The notes beneath the pieces are model-generated. The model did not search any database and was not told where the DNA came from. It worked only from the letters and a program-made list of their open reading frames with translations. DNA of 64,000 nt from Rhodanobacter sp. (lineage in GTDB: Bacteria; Pseudomonadota; Gammaproteobacteria; Xanthomonadales; Rhodanobacteraceae), in assembly GCA_024711345.1 (NCBI GenBank), contig JANJTA010000035.1, positions 264,170 through 328,169 of the forward strand, in the 5' to 3' direction. Position numbers and translations under genes: made by a program. The stretch's first letter is position 1. The number at the start of each line of letters is the position of its first letter. This document shows positions 48,722 through 59,420 of this stretch, in pieces.

Positions 48722-50584
48722 TCAACCGGGCAGCTGGACCGGCGCGTCCTCCGCCGCGACGAAGCCGCCCGTCTGCCGCCGCCACAGCCGCGCGTACAAA
48801 CCCTCGTGCGCGATCAACTGCGCGTGCGTGCCGGTCTCGACGATGCGCCCCTTGTCCAGCACCACCAGCCGGTCCATCCGCGCGATGGTCGACAGGCGAT
48901 GGGCGATGGCGATCACCGTCTTGCCCTGCATCAGGATGTCCAGGCTGTCCTGGATCGCCGCCTCCGCCTCGGAGTCGAGCGCCGAAGTCGCTTCGTCCAG
49001 CACCAGGATCGGCGCATCCTTCAGCAGCACGCGGGCGATCGCGATGCGCTGGCGCTGGCCGCCGCTGAGCTTCACGCCGCGCTCGCCGACCAGCGCGTCG
49101 TAGCCGCGACGGCCCTCGCCGTCGCTGAGGTTCGGGATGAACTCGTCGGCGCGCGCCTTGCGCACGGCCTCGACCACCTGCGCCTCGCTGGCGTCGGGAC
49201 GGCCGTAGAGGATGTTGTCGCGGATCGAGCGATGCAGCAGCGAGGTGTCCTGGGTCACCACGCCGATCTGCGAACGCAGGCTTTCCTGGGTGACGCGGGC
49301 GATGTCCTGGCCGTCGATCAGGATGCGCCCGGCCTCCAGGTCGTACAGCCGCAGCAGCACGTTGACCAGGGTGGACTTGCCGGCGCCGGATGGCCCGACC
49401 AGGCCGATCTTTTCGCCCGCGCGCACGGTGAGGTCGAGCCCGGCGATCACCCCGCCCTGCTTGCCGTAGTGGAAGTGGATGTGCTCGAAATGCACGCCGC
49501 CGTTGGTGACCTCCAGCGGCATCGCGCCCTCGCGGTCCTGCACCGCGCGCGGCCGCGAGATCGTGGTGATGCCGTCCTGCACCGTGCCGACGTTCTCGAA
49601 GATGCCGTTGACCACCCACATGATCCAGCCGGACATGTTGTTGATGCGGATCACCAGCCCGGTCGACAGCGCGATCGCGCCCACCGTCACCCGGCCCTCA
49701 CTCCACAGCCACAGCGCCAGCGCCGAAGTGCCCACGATCAGGAAGCCGTTGAGCGTGGTGATGCTGGCGTCCAGCGCGGTGGTGACGCGAGTCATCCGGC
49801 GCAGCTTGTCGGTCTGCTCGGCCATCGCGTCGGCGACGTAGGCTTCCTCGCGCCGCGTATGCGCGAACAGCTTCAGCGTCAGCACGTTGCTGTAGCCGTC
49901 GACGATGCGCCCCATCAGCTTCGAGCGCGCTTCCGAGGCCAGCCACGAGCGCTGCTTGATGCGCGGGATGAAGAACGCCAGCAGCCCGACATAGGCGAAC
50001 ACCCAGGCGACCAGCGGCGCCGCCAGCCACGCGTCCGCCTGCGCGAACAGCACGACCGCGCTGCCGGTGTAGATGGTGACGTACCAGATCGCGTCGACGA
50101 TCTGCACCGCCGATTCGCGCAGCGCGCCGCCGGTCTGCATGATGCGGTTGGCGATGCGCCCGGCGTAGTCGTTCTGGAAGAAGCCCAGGCTCTGGCGGAT
50201 CACGTAGCGATGGTTCTGCCAGCGGATGCGGTTGGTCAGGCTGGGCACGATCGCCTGGTTCACCAGCAGGTCGTGCGTGCCGATCGCCAGCGGCCGCACG
50301 ATCAGCGCCACGAAGCCCATCCACAGCAGCTCGTTGCCGTGCTGCCGGAAGAAACCTGCCGCCGGCACGCCCTTGGTCATGTCCACGATGCGGCCGATGA
50401 AGCCGAACAGCGACACCTCGACGATCGCCACCACGAAACCCACCGCGATCGCCGCGGCGAACACCGGCCACACCTGGCGCAGGTAGAACGCGTAGAAGCG
50501 CCACACCGACGTCGGCGGCATGCCGTCGGCCGGTTCCTTGAACGCGTCGATGAGGGATTCGAACCAGCGGAAGATCATGGGCAT
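48722..50584 (-). CDS. ABC transporter, fused permease/ATP-binding
   Basis: GLVGPSGAGKSTLVNVLLRLYD, LSGGQRQRIAIARVLLKDAPILVLDEATSALDSEAE, six-TM N-terminus. Confidence 0.96.
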   Translation of the reverse strand: MPMIFRWFESLIDAFKEPADGMPPTSVWRFYAFYLRQVWPVFAAAIAVGFVVAIVEVSLFGFIGRIVDMTKGVPAAGFFRQHGNELLWMGFVALIVRPLAIGTHDLLVNQAIVPSLTNRIRWQNHRYVIRQSLGFFQNDYAGRIANRIMQTGGALRESAVQIVDAIWYVTIYTGSAVVLFAQADAWLAAPLVAWVFAYVGLLAFFIPRIKQRSWLASEARSKLMGRIVDGYSNVLTLKLFAHTRREEAYVADAMAEQTDKLRRMTRVTTALDASITTLNGFLIVGTSALALWLWSEGRVTVGAIALSTGLVIRINNMSGWIMWVVNGIFENVGTVQDGITTISRPRAVQDREGAMPLEVTNGGVHFEHIHFHYGKQGGVIAGLDLTVRAGEKIGLVGPSGAGKSTLVNVLLRLYDLEAGRILIDGQDIARVTQESLRSQIGVVTQDTSLLHRSIRDNILYGRPDASEAQVVEAVRKARADEFIPNLSDGEGRRGYDALVGERGVKLSGGQRQRIAIARVLLKDAPILVLDEATSALDSEAEAAIQDSLDILMQGKTVIAIAHRLSTIARMDRLVVLDKGRIVETGTHAQLIAHEGLYARLWRRQTGGFVAAEDAPVQLPG

Positions 50585-50672
50585 TCCATGCTTGCGGGAA
50601 CGTCATTGTGCTTGAAGCGCCGGTGGCGCGGTGTGACGATGAAGCCTTTGTCCCACCCGCGGGATCAGCAGC

Positions 50673-51161
50673 ATGACCACCGAAACGCTCGAAGGCGCCT
50701 GTACCTGCGGCGCCATCCGTTACCGGCTCAGCAGCGCACCGATGATCGTGCACTGCTGCCACTGCAGCTGGTGCCAGCGCGAGACCGGCAGCGCGTTCGT
50801 CATCAACGCGATGATCGAGACCGACCGGCTGCAGCTGCTGCAAGGCGAGCCGGTCATGGTGGACACGCCGTCGGCAAGCGGCAAGGGCCAGCAGATCGCG
50901 CGCTGCGCGCAATGCCACGTGGCGCTGTGGAGCCATTATCCCGGCGGCGGCAAGGCGGTGGCCTTCGTGCGCGTGGGTACGCTGGCCGAACCGTGGCGGC
51001 TGCCGCCGGACGTCCATATCTACACGTCGACCAAACAGCCGTGGGTGGTGCTGCCGCCGGATGTGCCGGCGGTGGCGGAGTTCTACGACATCGAGCAGGT
51101 GTGGCCGGCGGCCAGCCTGCAACGGCGCGCCGCGTTGCGGGCAGCGAGACCCCCGGCATGA
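50673..51161 (+). CDS. GFA family protein (glutathione-dependent formaldehyde-activating fold)
   Basis: GACTCGAIRYRLSSAPMIVHCCHCSWCQRETGSAF. Confidence 0.93.
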   Translation: MTTETLEGACTCGAIRYRLSSAPMIVHCCHCSWCQRETGSAFVINAMIETDRLQLLQGEPVMVDTPSASGKGQQIARCAQCHVALWSHYPGGGKAVAFVRVGTLAEPWRLPPDVHIYTSTKQPWVVLPPDVPAVAEFYDIEQVWPAASLQRRAALRAARPPA

Positions 51162-51265
51162 GCCGCCTGCGCCTGCTTCGCCAAATCTGAACGCCAGCCG
51201 CGAAGATCGCCACTCGACCGCCCGACGCGATTGACCGTCTGCGGCGGCGCTCCGATCATGCGCGG

Positions 51266-53671
51266 ATGCCCATCTTGTTCCGTTGCTTCCTGCTCCTGCT
51301 GCTGACGCTCGGCAGCACCGCGTTGCTGGCCCAGGACAGCGGCCAGCCGCCCGCCGCGCCGACGGCGACACCCGCCCAGACGCTGGACCAGCTCGGCAAC
51401 CAGCTCGACACCGTCAAGGCCGCGCTGAAGGACAAGAAATCCGAAGCACCGCTGGCCGACCTGCGCAACACCGCGCTCGGCGTGCAGGACCAGGCGCGCC
51501 AGCTGGCCACCAACCTGGCGCCGCAGATGACCGCGCTGCAGGCGCAGCTTGCCGTGCTGGGCCCGGCGCCGGCCAAGGGCGCACCGGCCGAGGCGCCGGA
51601 AGTCGCCACGCAGCGCCGCAAGCTGGACAAGGCGCAGGCCGACCTCGACGCGCAGATCAAGCAGGCACAGTTGCTTGGTCAGGATGCGATGCAACTGGCC
51701 GCGCAGATCAGCGGCCTGCGCAACGACGAGTTCCAGGCGCGGCTGGCCTCGCGCACGGCCACGCCGTTCAGCCGCGCGTTCTGGGCCGATCCGGCACGCG
51801 CCTTTCCGGACGACATGCAGCGGCTCAAGCGGCTCGGCGCGCGCTTTGCCGAAGCCGTAACGCAGGCATGGCAGCCGCCGAACCGCCAGCCGCTGGTGTG
51901 GTGCCTGCTCGCCGCGGCGCTGCTGCTGGGCGGCGGCCGCCGGGTGCTGGAACGGCTGCTGTTGCGGCTGGCCACGCAGCACATGCCGGACGGCCATCTG
52001 CGACGCAGCGCGATGGCCGCCGCGGTGGCGCTGAGCGCGCTGCTCACCACCGGACTGGCGGCACAACTGGCCTACCTGGGACTGAACTGGAACGACATCC
52101 TCGACGACGACCTCGCCGCGCTGGCCGCCAGCGTGGTCAAGCTGGTGTACTTCGCCGCCTACGTGACCGGGCTGGGCCGCGCCTTGCTGTCGGTGCGGCG
52201 ACCGTCGTGGCGGCTGCCGGCGCTGTCGGACCTGGCCGCGCAACGTCTGCACCGGCTGCCCTGGCTGCTGGCCGCGGCGGCGCTGCTGTTCGGCCTGCTC
52301 GATCGGGTCAGCCGCACGATCGGCACCAGCCTGCCGGCCACGGTGACCACGCGCGGACTGTTCGCGCTGGTCATCAGCGGCCTGATCGGGTTGGGCCTGC
52401 TGCGCCTGCGCCGCGCCCGCCAGGCCGCGGCCGCCGAGGGCGCCGAGCCCGAACATCGGCCGCTGTGGATCGGCCTGCTCAGCGCCGCCGCCACCCTGGG
52501 CGTGGCCCTCAGCTGGCTGGGCGTGGCCACCGGTTTCATCGCGCTGGCGTTCTTCGTTGCGGTGCAGATGCTGTGGGTCGGCGTGATCGTGGCCACGGTG
52601 TATCTGTTGATCCACCTGCTCACCGACCTGATCGACACCCTGCTGTCGCCGCGCGGGCGCAGCGGCCAGCGCCTGCAGGCCAGCTTCGAACTGGCGCCGC
52701 ACACGCTGGAGCAGGCCGCCATCCTGCTTGCCGGCATCAGCCGCGTCGGGCTGGTGCTGCTGGCACTGGCCACCGTGCTGACCCCGTTCGGCGCCGGCCC
52801 GAAGGACCTGCTGGCCAGCGCCGAGCAGACTCTGGGCAGTTTCAAGTTGGGCGAACTGGCGATCAACCCGGGCACCATCTTCGGCGGCGTGCTGGTACTG
52901 GTCGCCGGCATGGCCGTGCTGCGCATGCTCAAGCGCTGGCTGGCCGAGCAACTGCTGCCGAAATCCACCATGGAAAAAGGCATGCAGGACTCCATCGTCA
53001 CCCTGCTCGGCTACGTCGGCGGGCTGCTGGTGGTAGTGCTGACGCTGGCGGCGCTGCGCGTGGACCTGAAGAGCATCACCTGGATCGTCAGCGCGCTGTC
53101 GGTGGGCATCGGCTTCGGCCTGCAGGCGATCGTGCAGAACTTCATCTCCGGCCTGATCCTGCTGGTCGAGCGGCCGGTGAAGGTGGGCGACTGGGTCAGC
53201 CTGTCGAGCGACGTCGAGGGCGACATCCGTCGCATCAACGTGCGCGCCACCGAGATCCAGATGGGCGACCGCTCCACCGTGATCGTGCCGAATTCGCAGC
53301 TGATCACCCAGAACGTGCGCAACGTGACCCTGGCCAACGCGCAGGGCCGCGTGCAGATCAAGCTGCCGATGCCGCTGGACACCGACGCCAACCGGGTGCG
53401 CGAGCTGGTGCTGGGCATCCTGCGCGCGCACCGCGGCACGCTGGACGCGCCGGCGCCGTTCGTGCAGCTGGAAAACGTCAACGCCGGCGTGATGACGTTC
53501 AACTGCGTCGCCTACGTCGGCGGCCCGCGCGAGGTCGGCGGCGTGAAGAGCGAGCTGCTGTTCGAGATCCTCGAGCGCCTGCGCAGCGAGCGGCTGCCGA
53601 TGACCAGCCCGCAGAGCATGCTGGTGCGCACGCTGCCGCCGCTGCCCGAAGGCGACGAGCGCACCGGCTGA
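51266..53671 (+). CDS. Large MscS-family mechanosensitive channel (DUF3772-like)
   Basis: Leader FRCFLLLLLTLGSTALLA; many TMs; GIGFGLQAIVQNFISGLILLVERPVKVGDWVSLSSDVEGDIRRINVRATEIQMGDRSTVIVPNSQLI. Confidence 0.95.
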   Translation: MPILFRCFLLLLLTLGSTALLAQDSGQPPAAPTATPAQTLDQLGNQLDTVKAALKDKKSEAPLADLRNTALGVQDQARQLATNLAPQMTALQAQLAVLGPAPAKGAPAEAPEVATQRRKLDKAQADLDAQIKQAQLLGQDAMQLAAQISGLRNDEFQARLASRTATPFSRAFWADPARAFPDDMQRLKRLGARFAEAVTQAWQPPNRQPLVWCLLAAALLLGGGRRVLERLLLRLATQHMPDGHLRRSAMAAAVALSALLTTGLAAQLAYLGLNWNDILDDDLAALAASVVKLVYFAAYVTGLGRALLSVRRPSWRLPALSDLAAQRLHRLPWLLAAAALLFGLLDRVSRTIGTSLPATVTTRGLFALVISGLIGLGLLRLRRARQAAAAEGAEPEHRPLWIGLLSAAATLGVALSWLGVATGFIALAFFVAVQMLWVGVIVATVYLLIHLLTDLIDTLLSPRGRSGQRLQASFELAPHTLEQAAILLAGISRVGLVLLALATVLTPFGAGPKDLLASAEQTLGSFKLGELAINPGTIFGGVLVLVAGMAVLRMLKRWLAEQLLPKSTMEKGMQDSIVTLLGYVGGLLVVVLTLAALRVDLKSITWIVSALSVGIGFGLQAIVQNFISGLILLVERPVKVGDWVSLSSDVEGDIRRINVRATEIQMGDRSTVIVPNSQLITQNVRNVTLANAQGRVQIKLPMPLDTDANRVRELVLGILRAHRGTLDAPAPFVQLENVNAGVMTFNCVAYVGGPREVGGVKSELLFEILERLRSERLPMTSPQSMLVRTLPPLPEGDERTG

Positions 53672-53738
53672 GCCGCTGCACGGAACGGCGACAAGCGGCG
53701 CGCTAGCCTGCGTGGATCTTCCGCCCACGGAGTCCGCC

Positions 53739-54167
53739 ATGCCGGCGTCCCGTCCCCACGGCAGCACCATCATCCCCTGCCTGCGCTACCGCGATGCCCG
53801 CGCCGCGATCGAGTGGCTGTGCCGGGCGTTCGGCTTCGAGCGGCGGGCGGTCTATGAGAGCGAGGACGGCGGCGTGGAGCACGCCCAGCTCACCTTCGGC
53901 AGCGGCATGGTCATGCTCGGCGAAGTGCGCGACAACGCGTTCGGCCGGCACATCGCCCAGCCCGACGAGATCGGCGGCCGCGAAACGCAGTGCGCCTGCG
54001 TGATCGTGGCGAACTGCAAGTCGCACTATCTGCAGGCGAAAGCCGCCGGTGCGGTGATCGTCGACGACTACGCCGAGAAGGACTACGGCGGCGCCGGCTA
54101 CAGCTGCCACGATCCGGAGGGCCACCTGTGGTACTTCGACAGCTACGACCCCTGGCAGCCGCAGTGA
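53739..54167 (+). CDS. VOC/glyoxalase-like protein
   Basis: IIPCLRYRDARAAIEWLCRAFGFERRAVYESEDGGVEHAQLTFGSGMVMLG; DPEGHLWYFDSYDPW. Confidence 0.92.
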   Translation: MPASRPHGSTIIPCLRYRDARAAIEWLCRAFGFERRAVYESEDGGVEHAQLTFGSGMVMLGEVRDNAFGRHIAQPDEIGGRETQCACVIVANCKSHYLQAKAAGAVIVDDYAEKDYGGAGYSCHDPEGHLWYFDSYDPWQPQ

Positions 54168-54273
54168 ATGCCGCCAGGGGTCGATTCCCTTCGCCGGCGA
54201 CCACCAGGCCAACCGCTGGCGGATGAGCGGGTAGCGCCGGATGCGGGCGGAGCGCGGCGCCCCGCCACGCGCC

Positions 54274-55899
54274 TCAAGGCGCCGCGTTCGGCTTCAGCGT
54301 CGAGTGCGGCCGCGCGAGCGCGTACATCTGCCAGCTGATCTGCTTAAGCAGGCCCTGCCGGTCGTCGCCGATGCGGTAGAGGTCGAAGTGGGTGCGCTCC
54401 GGCAGGAAGCGGAAGTCCGACTTCGCACCCAGGGCGTCCAGCACCGCCTTCAGCCGGTGCGCGGCGCCGTCGAGGTAGAACGTGTCGGCGGTGCCCACGT
54501 AGAGGTGGATCTTGCCGTCGAGGTCGCCCTTCAGCGCGGGCCAGTGCTGCTGCAGGCGGTGGGCGATGTCGTAGTGCTCGCGCCAGTACGCCACCACCGC
54601 GGGATCGACCGCGCCGGTGTCGCGGTCGAACATCGGCAGCGGCCGGCCGTCCGCGCCGCGCGGCGAGAACACCCACTCGAACGAGGCCATCTGGCCGCCG
54701 TACGCACCGAGCACGCGCTCGAGCCTGGCGAACGCCTCGAAGCTGGCGATCACCTTGCCCTTGTCACGCACCAGCGGGTAGGCCGCACCGTCCGGCTTGC
54801 GGTACACGTTCGCGTTCGGCGCGTACAGGTCCACCCCGGTGAAGTCGTGGAAGTCGCTGGGATCGGGCGAAGTGGACCAGGTGCCGCCGAAGACCTTCGG
54901 ATAGCGCGTCTGCAGCCACAGCGTGGCCCAGCCGCCGGAGGAATGCCCCTGCAGGAAGCGGCCGCTCGGCTTCGCGTCCATGCGCCAGGTCTTTTCCAGC
55001 TGCGGGATCAGCTCGGTGGTGAGCGCCGTGCCCCACGGGCCGTTGTTCACCGAGTCGGCGAACTCATGCGTGCCGGTGGGGCTGGATTCGTCCAGGAACA
55101 CCCAGATCATCGGCGGCATCTGCCGCTCGGCCATCGCGCCGTAGACCATCGCGGCGCTGCCGGCGAGCGACGCCGTGCTGCCGCCGTAGCCGTGGGTGTA
55201 GTACACCACCGGCCAGGTCTGTTTCGCGTGCGGGTCGTAGCCCGGCGGCGGCAGCACCCAGCCGCGCATATGGATCGGGCGCCCCCAGAACGCGCTCAGC
55301 ACCGGACTGACGAAGTCCAGCGGCTGCGCCACATGGCGCGCCTCGTCGAGATGCTTGCGGGTGGTGTCGCTGAAATAGCGCGCCGGCAGGTCCCATGGTT
55401 CATGCGCGGGCAGCACGCGGTCCAGGCTCAACGCGGGTATCGCCTTGGCCGGCAGTTGCACCTTGACCACCGGGCTGACCAGGTCGCCGGCGCCGCGGCC
55501 GCCGTAGTTGTAGTCGTGGTTGACGTCGAGCACGGCCTGCACGAAATAGTCGCCGGGCGGCAGCTGCGACCAGCCGGCCGGGAACGCCTCCGCGTCCGCG
55601 TCGATCTCCACGCCCTGCCCCGGCACCAGCCGGCTCACCTCGCGCGCGGCCACCGAGGCCTGCACGGCGCCGAACGGGTTGGCATCCACCTCCTCCACCT
55701 TGCCATCCTTCGCCGCGGCGGTGGCCGCCTTGGCGTCGATGGCGAACAGCAGCAGGCGGCCGGCGACCGGTGCGTGCTGTGCGCTGCCCAGCTCGACCCG
55801 GAACGGGCTGTGCGCCAGTGGCGCGACGTCGCGCGCCAGCGCCGCGCCGGCGCACAGGCCGCACGCCAGCAGGACGGCGCCTATCCGATGCATTCCACG
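54274..55899 (-). CDS. Exported alpha/beta-hydrolase-fold putative esterase
   Basis: MRGMHRIGAVLLACGLCAGAALA leader; GRFLQGHSSGGWATLWLQTRYPKVFGG nucleophile elbow. Confidence 0.85.
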   Translation of the reverse strand, partial: RGMHRIGAVLLACGLCAGAALARDVAPLAHSPFRVELGSAQHAPVAGRLLLFAIDAKAATAAAKDGKVEEVDANPFGAVQASVAAREVSRLVPGQGVEIDADAEAFPAGWSQLPPGDYFVQAVLDVNHDYNYGGRGAGDLVSPVVKVQLPAKAIPALSLDRVLPAHEPWDLPARYFSDTTRKHLDEARHVAQPLDFVSPVLSAFWGRPIHMRGWVLPPPGYDPHAKQTWPVVYYTHGYGGSTASLAGSAAMVYGAMAERQMPPMIWVFLDESSPTGTHEFADSVNNGPWGTALTTELIPQLEKTWRMDAKPSGRFLQGHSSGGWATLWLQTRYPKVFGGTWSTSPDPSDFHDFTGVDLYAPNANVYRKPDGAAYPLVRDKGKVIASFEAFARLERVLGAYGGQMASFEWVFSPRGADGRPLPMFDRDTGAVDPAVVAYWREHYDIAHRLQQHWPALKGDLDGKIHLYVGTADTFYLDGAAHRLKAVLDALGAKSDFRFLPERTHFDLYRIGDDRQGLLKQISWQMYALARPHSTLKPNAAP

Positions 55900-55972
55900 C
55901 ATGATCCTTCCCCTTGGCTGATGGTGGTGATGGCGCGCCACGGCCGCTGACGGCCGCGGCGTACAGCAGGTA

Positions 55973-57646
55973 TCAGTCGGCTTCCGACGGCGGCGCGACC
56001 GGCGCCAGGCGCAGGTCCTGGAAGTCGAAGCTGAAGTCGGTCAACGGCGAGATCGGCTGCATGCGCACCTCGGTGATGCGCCCGTCCATGTCGAGGCTGA
56101 AGCTGATGAAGGCGTCGGCGTTGAGCGTGCGGTCGTCCCAGCGCACGGTGAAGGTGTCGTGCTGCCACGGCGTCATCGTGCCGACCAGTTGCGCGGTCTT
56201 CGAGAAACGCAGGCGCAGCTTGCCGTGCTCCTGGCTGACGACGACGTCGCCGTACCACGGGTCGCGGTAGCTGCCGACGTACTTCGCCAGCGGCAGCGAC
56301 GGCTTGCTGCGCTTGTCGCGTGCCGCCTCGTGCTTGGCGAAGCTGTCGTCGGCCTTGGCTTCGGACTTCTTCACCGCCTTGTCGTACGCGGCGACCCAGT
56401 CGGTCTTGTGCTCCGGGTTGAGATAGGCGTCGAGCACGCGCCAGGTCACCGCGTTGAACGCGGCGCCGGATTCGGCGTTGGTCAGCACCACCACGCCGAG
56501 CTTCAGCTCCGGCACCATGGTCACCCGCGAGACCATGCCCGGCCAGCCGCCGGTGTGCCACACCAGCTTCTTGCCGCGGTAGTCGGTCAGGAACCAGCTT
56601 TCGCCGTAGCCGGAGAAGTTCGGCACCAGCGGCGCCAGTTCCGGGACCGGCGGCTTGGCGATGCGGATCGGCGTGAGCATGCTCCACATTTCCTGGTGGC
56701 TCTTCTCGGAGAACAGCCGCGCCGGCTTGCCGTCGGCATCCTTGGTGGGCAGCTCGCCGCCGGCCAGCTGCACGTTCATCCACTTCGCCAGGTCGTGCAC
56801 GCTGGAGTAGATGCCGCCGGCGCCGGGGTCGTTGAGCCAGGCCATCGGCGGCACCGGCTTGAGGTCCTTGAAGTCGGCCTTGGCGTGGCCGGTGGCCACG
56901 TCCATGCCGGGCTTCAGATAGGTCATGTCGACCAGCGATTCGTCCATGCCGACCGGCTTGAACAGGTGCTCGCGCACGTAGTCGGCGTAGCTCTGGCCGG
57001 AGGCCTGTTCGATCACCAGCGTGGCCACCGCGAACAGGATGTTGTCGTAGGCATAGCCGGCGCGGAAGCCGTTCCTGATCGGCACATGGGCCAGGCGTTC
57101 GACCACTTCCTTCGTGCTGTACGAGGTCGGCGGCCAGTACAGCAGGTCGCCCGCGCCGAGGCTGAGGCCGCTGCGGTGCGCCAGCAGGTCGCGGATGCGC
57201 ATCTCGTGGGTGACGTACGGGTCGGACATGCGGAACCACGGCAGGTGGTCGATCACGCGGTCGTCCATCTTCAGCTTGCCGGCGCCGGCCAGCTGCTGCA
57301 GCGCAGCGGCGGTGAATGCCTTGGTGTTGGAGGCGATCGCGAACAGCGTGTTCGCATCCACCTTGTCCGGCTTGCCCATCTCGCGCAGGCCGAAGCCCTG
57401 CTCCAGCACCACCTGGCCGTCCTTGACGATCGCCACCGCGATACCCGGCACGTCGAAGGTCTTGCGCGCGCTGTCCACGTAGGCGGAAAAGTCCTGCAGC
57501 TGCGCCGGCAGCAGCGGCCGCGCCGTGTCGCCGGTGGAAACCGGCGGCGGCGACTGCACGGCCGGGGCCTGCGCCACGGCGGCGGTGGCGGAAACGAGCA
57601 GCGCGCAGCACAGCGCCAGGCGCAGGGAGAGGGGTCGCTGGGACAT
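55973..57646 (-). CDS. Serine hydrolase, class C beta-lactamase-like, with C-terminal extension
   Basis: FAIASNTKAFTAAAL (SxxK), YAYDN (YxN), HTGGWPG. Confidence 0.93.
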   Translation of the reverse strand: MSQRPLSLRLALCCALLVSATAAVAQAPAVQSPPPVSTGDTARPLLPAQLQDFSAYVDSARKTFDVPGIAVAIVKDGQVVLEQGFGLREMGKPDKVDANTLFAIASNTKAFTAAALQQLAGAGKLKMDDRVIDHLPWFRMSDPYVTHEMRIRDLLAHRSGLSLGAGDLLYWPPTSYSTKEVVERLAHVPIRNGFRAGYAYDNILFAVATLVIEQASGQSYADYVREHLFKPVGMDESLVDMTYLKPGMDVATGHAKADFKDLKPVPPMAWLNDPGAGGIYSSVHDLAKWMNVQLAGGELPTKDADGKPARLFSEKSHQEMWSMLTPIRIAKPPVPELAPLVPNFSGYGESWFLTDYRGKKLVWHTGGWPGMVSRVTMVPELKLGVVVLTNAESGAAFNAVTWRVLDAYLNPEHKTDWVAAYDKAVKKSEAKADDSFAKHEAARDKRSKPSLPLAKYVGSYRDPWYGDVVVSQEHGKLRLRFSKTAQLVGTMTPWQHDTFTVRWDDRTLNADAFISFSLDMDGRITEVRMQPISPLTDFSFDFQDLRLAPVAPPSEAD

Positions 57647-57795
57647 TCGGAGGCTCCGCGGGTGACAGTCGCGCCACTATCGCGGCAAACCGGAGGCAAG
57701 GCCAGCGCTGGAAGTCACGGCCATCCGCTCGACGCGGCGCGCGGCAACGCCGATCATGACGTCCTCCTGCCGGCCACGGCGCACCGAGGAACACG

Positions 57796-58590
57796 ATGGA
57801 TCCGATGGTGGAATGGATCGCCGCCCATGCCCTGCGGCTGTGGGCGCTGCTGTTGTTGCTGGCGCTGCTGGCCGGCGACCTCGCCTGGCGGCACAACGCG
57901 CGCTGGCGGCGCCATGCGCTCGAGCGCGGCGACGCGCCGACCGCGCTGCGCTGGCAGGCCGGGCTGATCCTGCTGCTGGCGTTGGCCCTGCTGTTCCTCG
58001 CCATCGCTGCCGCCGTCGCCGGCCAGCAAACCGGCGAGCTGGTGCGCTTCGACGCCGGCCTGGCCGAAAGTCTGCGCGCGCAGCTGCCGCCGTCGGTGCT
58101 GCGTGGCATCGCGGCGGTCACCCAGCTGGGCGACCTGCGGTGGGTGGCGCCGGCGGCCGCCGTGGTCGCACTGCTCCTGCTGCTGCGCCGGCATGGGCAA
58201 CTCGCGGGCATGTGGAGCTTGGCCCTGCTCGGCATCATGCCGATCAACGGCAGCCTCAAGGCGCTGTTCCAGCGCGTGCGGCCGCTGCATGACCATGGCT
58301 TCGTGGTCGAACCCGGCTGGAGCTTCCCCAGCGGCCACGCGTTCGGCTCGATCGTGTTCTACGGCATGCTCGCCTACGTGCTGCTGCGCCTGCTGCCGCC
58401 GCGCTTCCACCGCGCGGTGATCGCCGCGGCGGTGTTGCTGGTCGGCGTGGTCGGCTTCAGCCGCATCCTGCTGCAGGTGCATTATTTCAGCGACGTGATG
58501 GCCGGCTACGCCGCGGGCGCGGCGTGGCTGGTGCTGTGCATCGGCGCCGCCGAACACCTGGGCAAGCCCGCCGCGGGAGTACAGCCATGA
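57796..58590 (+). CDS. PAP2-family membrane phosphatase
   Basis: KALFQRVRP, PSGHAFGS, SRILLQVHYFSDVMAG. Confidence 0.95.
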   Translation: MDPMVEWIAAHALRLWALLLLLALLAGDLAWRHNARWRRHALERGDAPTALRWQAGLILLLALALLFLAIAAAVAGQQTGELVRFDAGLAESLRAQLPPSVLRGIAAVTQLGDLRWVAPAAAVVALLLLLRRHGQLAGMWSLALLGIMPINGSLKALFQRVRPLHDHGFVVEPGWSFPSGHAFGSIVFYGMLAYVLLRLLPPRFHRAVIAAAVLLVGVVGFSRILLQVHYFSDVMAGYAAGAAWLVLCIGAAEHLGKPAAGVQP

Positions 58591-59420
58591 ACGACCTGTT
58601 CGCTTCCACCAGTCACGACGGCCCGCGCATCCGCATCGGCATCGGCGGCTGGAACTACGCGCCGTGGCGCGACAACTTCTACCCGGCCAAGCTGGTGCAG
58701 CGGCGCGAGCTGGAATACGCCAGCCGCCAGTTGCGCGCAATCGAGATCAACGGCACGTTCTACGGCGCGCAGAAGCCGGCGACCTACGCGAAGTGGGCGG
58801 CGGAAACCCCGGCCGGCTTCATCTTTTCATTGAAGGCGCCGCGCTACATCACCGAAGGCAAGCGGCTGGCCGATACCGGCAAGGGCATCAGCGGTTTCGT
58901 GCACGGCGGCCTGGCCGAGATGGGCGATCGGCTGGGGCCGATCCTGTGGCAGCTGCCCCCGTCGCGGCCGTTCGATGCCGACGACCTCGCCGCCTTCCTC
59001 GACAAGCTGCCGCGCGAACTGGACGGCCAGCCGCTGCGCCACGTGCTCGAGGTACGCCACCCCAGCTTCCTCGACGCACGCTACGTGGAACTGGCCCGCG
59101 CCCAGCGCGTGCCCACCGTGTTCACCGACTCGCCCGACTACCCCTCGCTGGCCGACCTCACCGGCGACTTCGCCTACGCGCGGCTGATGCGCAGCGAAGA
59201 CATCCACCCTGCCGGCTACCCGCCCGCCGCGCTGGATCGCTGGGCCGGCCATGCACGAGCCTGGGCCGCGGGCAAGGACATCGCCGAGTTGCCGCACGCC
59301 GCCGCGCTGCAACCGCCAGGGCCGCCGCGCGACGTGTTCGTGTTCTTCATCAGCGCCGCCAAGCACCGCAACCCCGCCGCGGCGATGGCGCTGCAGTCGC
59401 GCGTGGACTCGATGCCGTAG
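58587..59420 (+). CDS. DUF72-domain protein
   Basis: IRIGIGGWNYAPWRDNFYPAKLVQRRELEYASRQLRAIEINGTFYGAQKPATYAKWA. Confidence 0.95.
   Translation: MNDLFASTSHDGPRIRIGIGGWNYAPWRDNFYPAKLVQRRELEYASRQLRAIEINGTFYGAQKPATYAKWAAETPAGFIFSLKAPRYITEGKRLADTGKGISGFVHGGLAEMGDRLGPILWQLPPSRPFDADDLAAFLDKLPRELDGQPLRHVLEVRHPSFLDARYVELARAQRVPTVFTDSPDYPSLADLTGDFAYARLMRSEDIHPAGYPPAALDRWAGHARAWAAGKDIAELPHAAALQPPGPPRDVFVFFISAAKHRNPAAAMALQSRVDSMP

Noticed and set aside
48686-51190. 834-aa ORF on the plus strand
   Set aside because: Antisense to the ABC transporter; its 3' end also overlaps the GFA gene out of frame.
51083-53773. 896-aa ORF on the minus strand
   Set aside because: Antisense shadow of the MscS-family gene 51266..53671; Gln/Arg/His-rich composition typical of GC-rich antisense frames.
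55881-58259. 792-aa ORF on the minus strand
   Set aside because: Out-of-frame shadow spanning the serine hydrolase and PAP2 genes.
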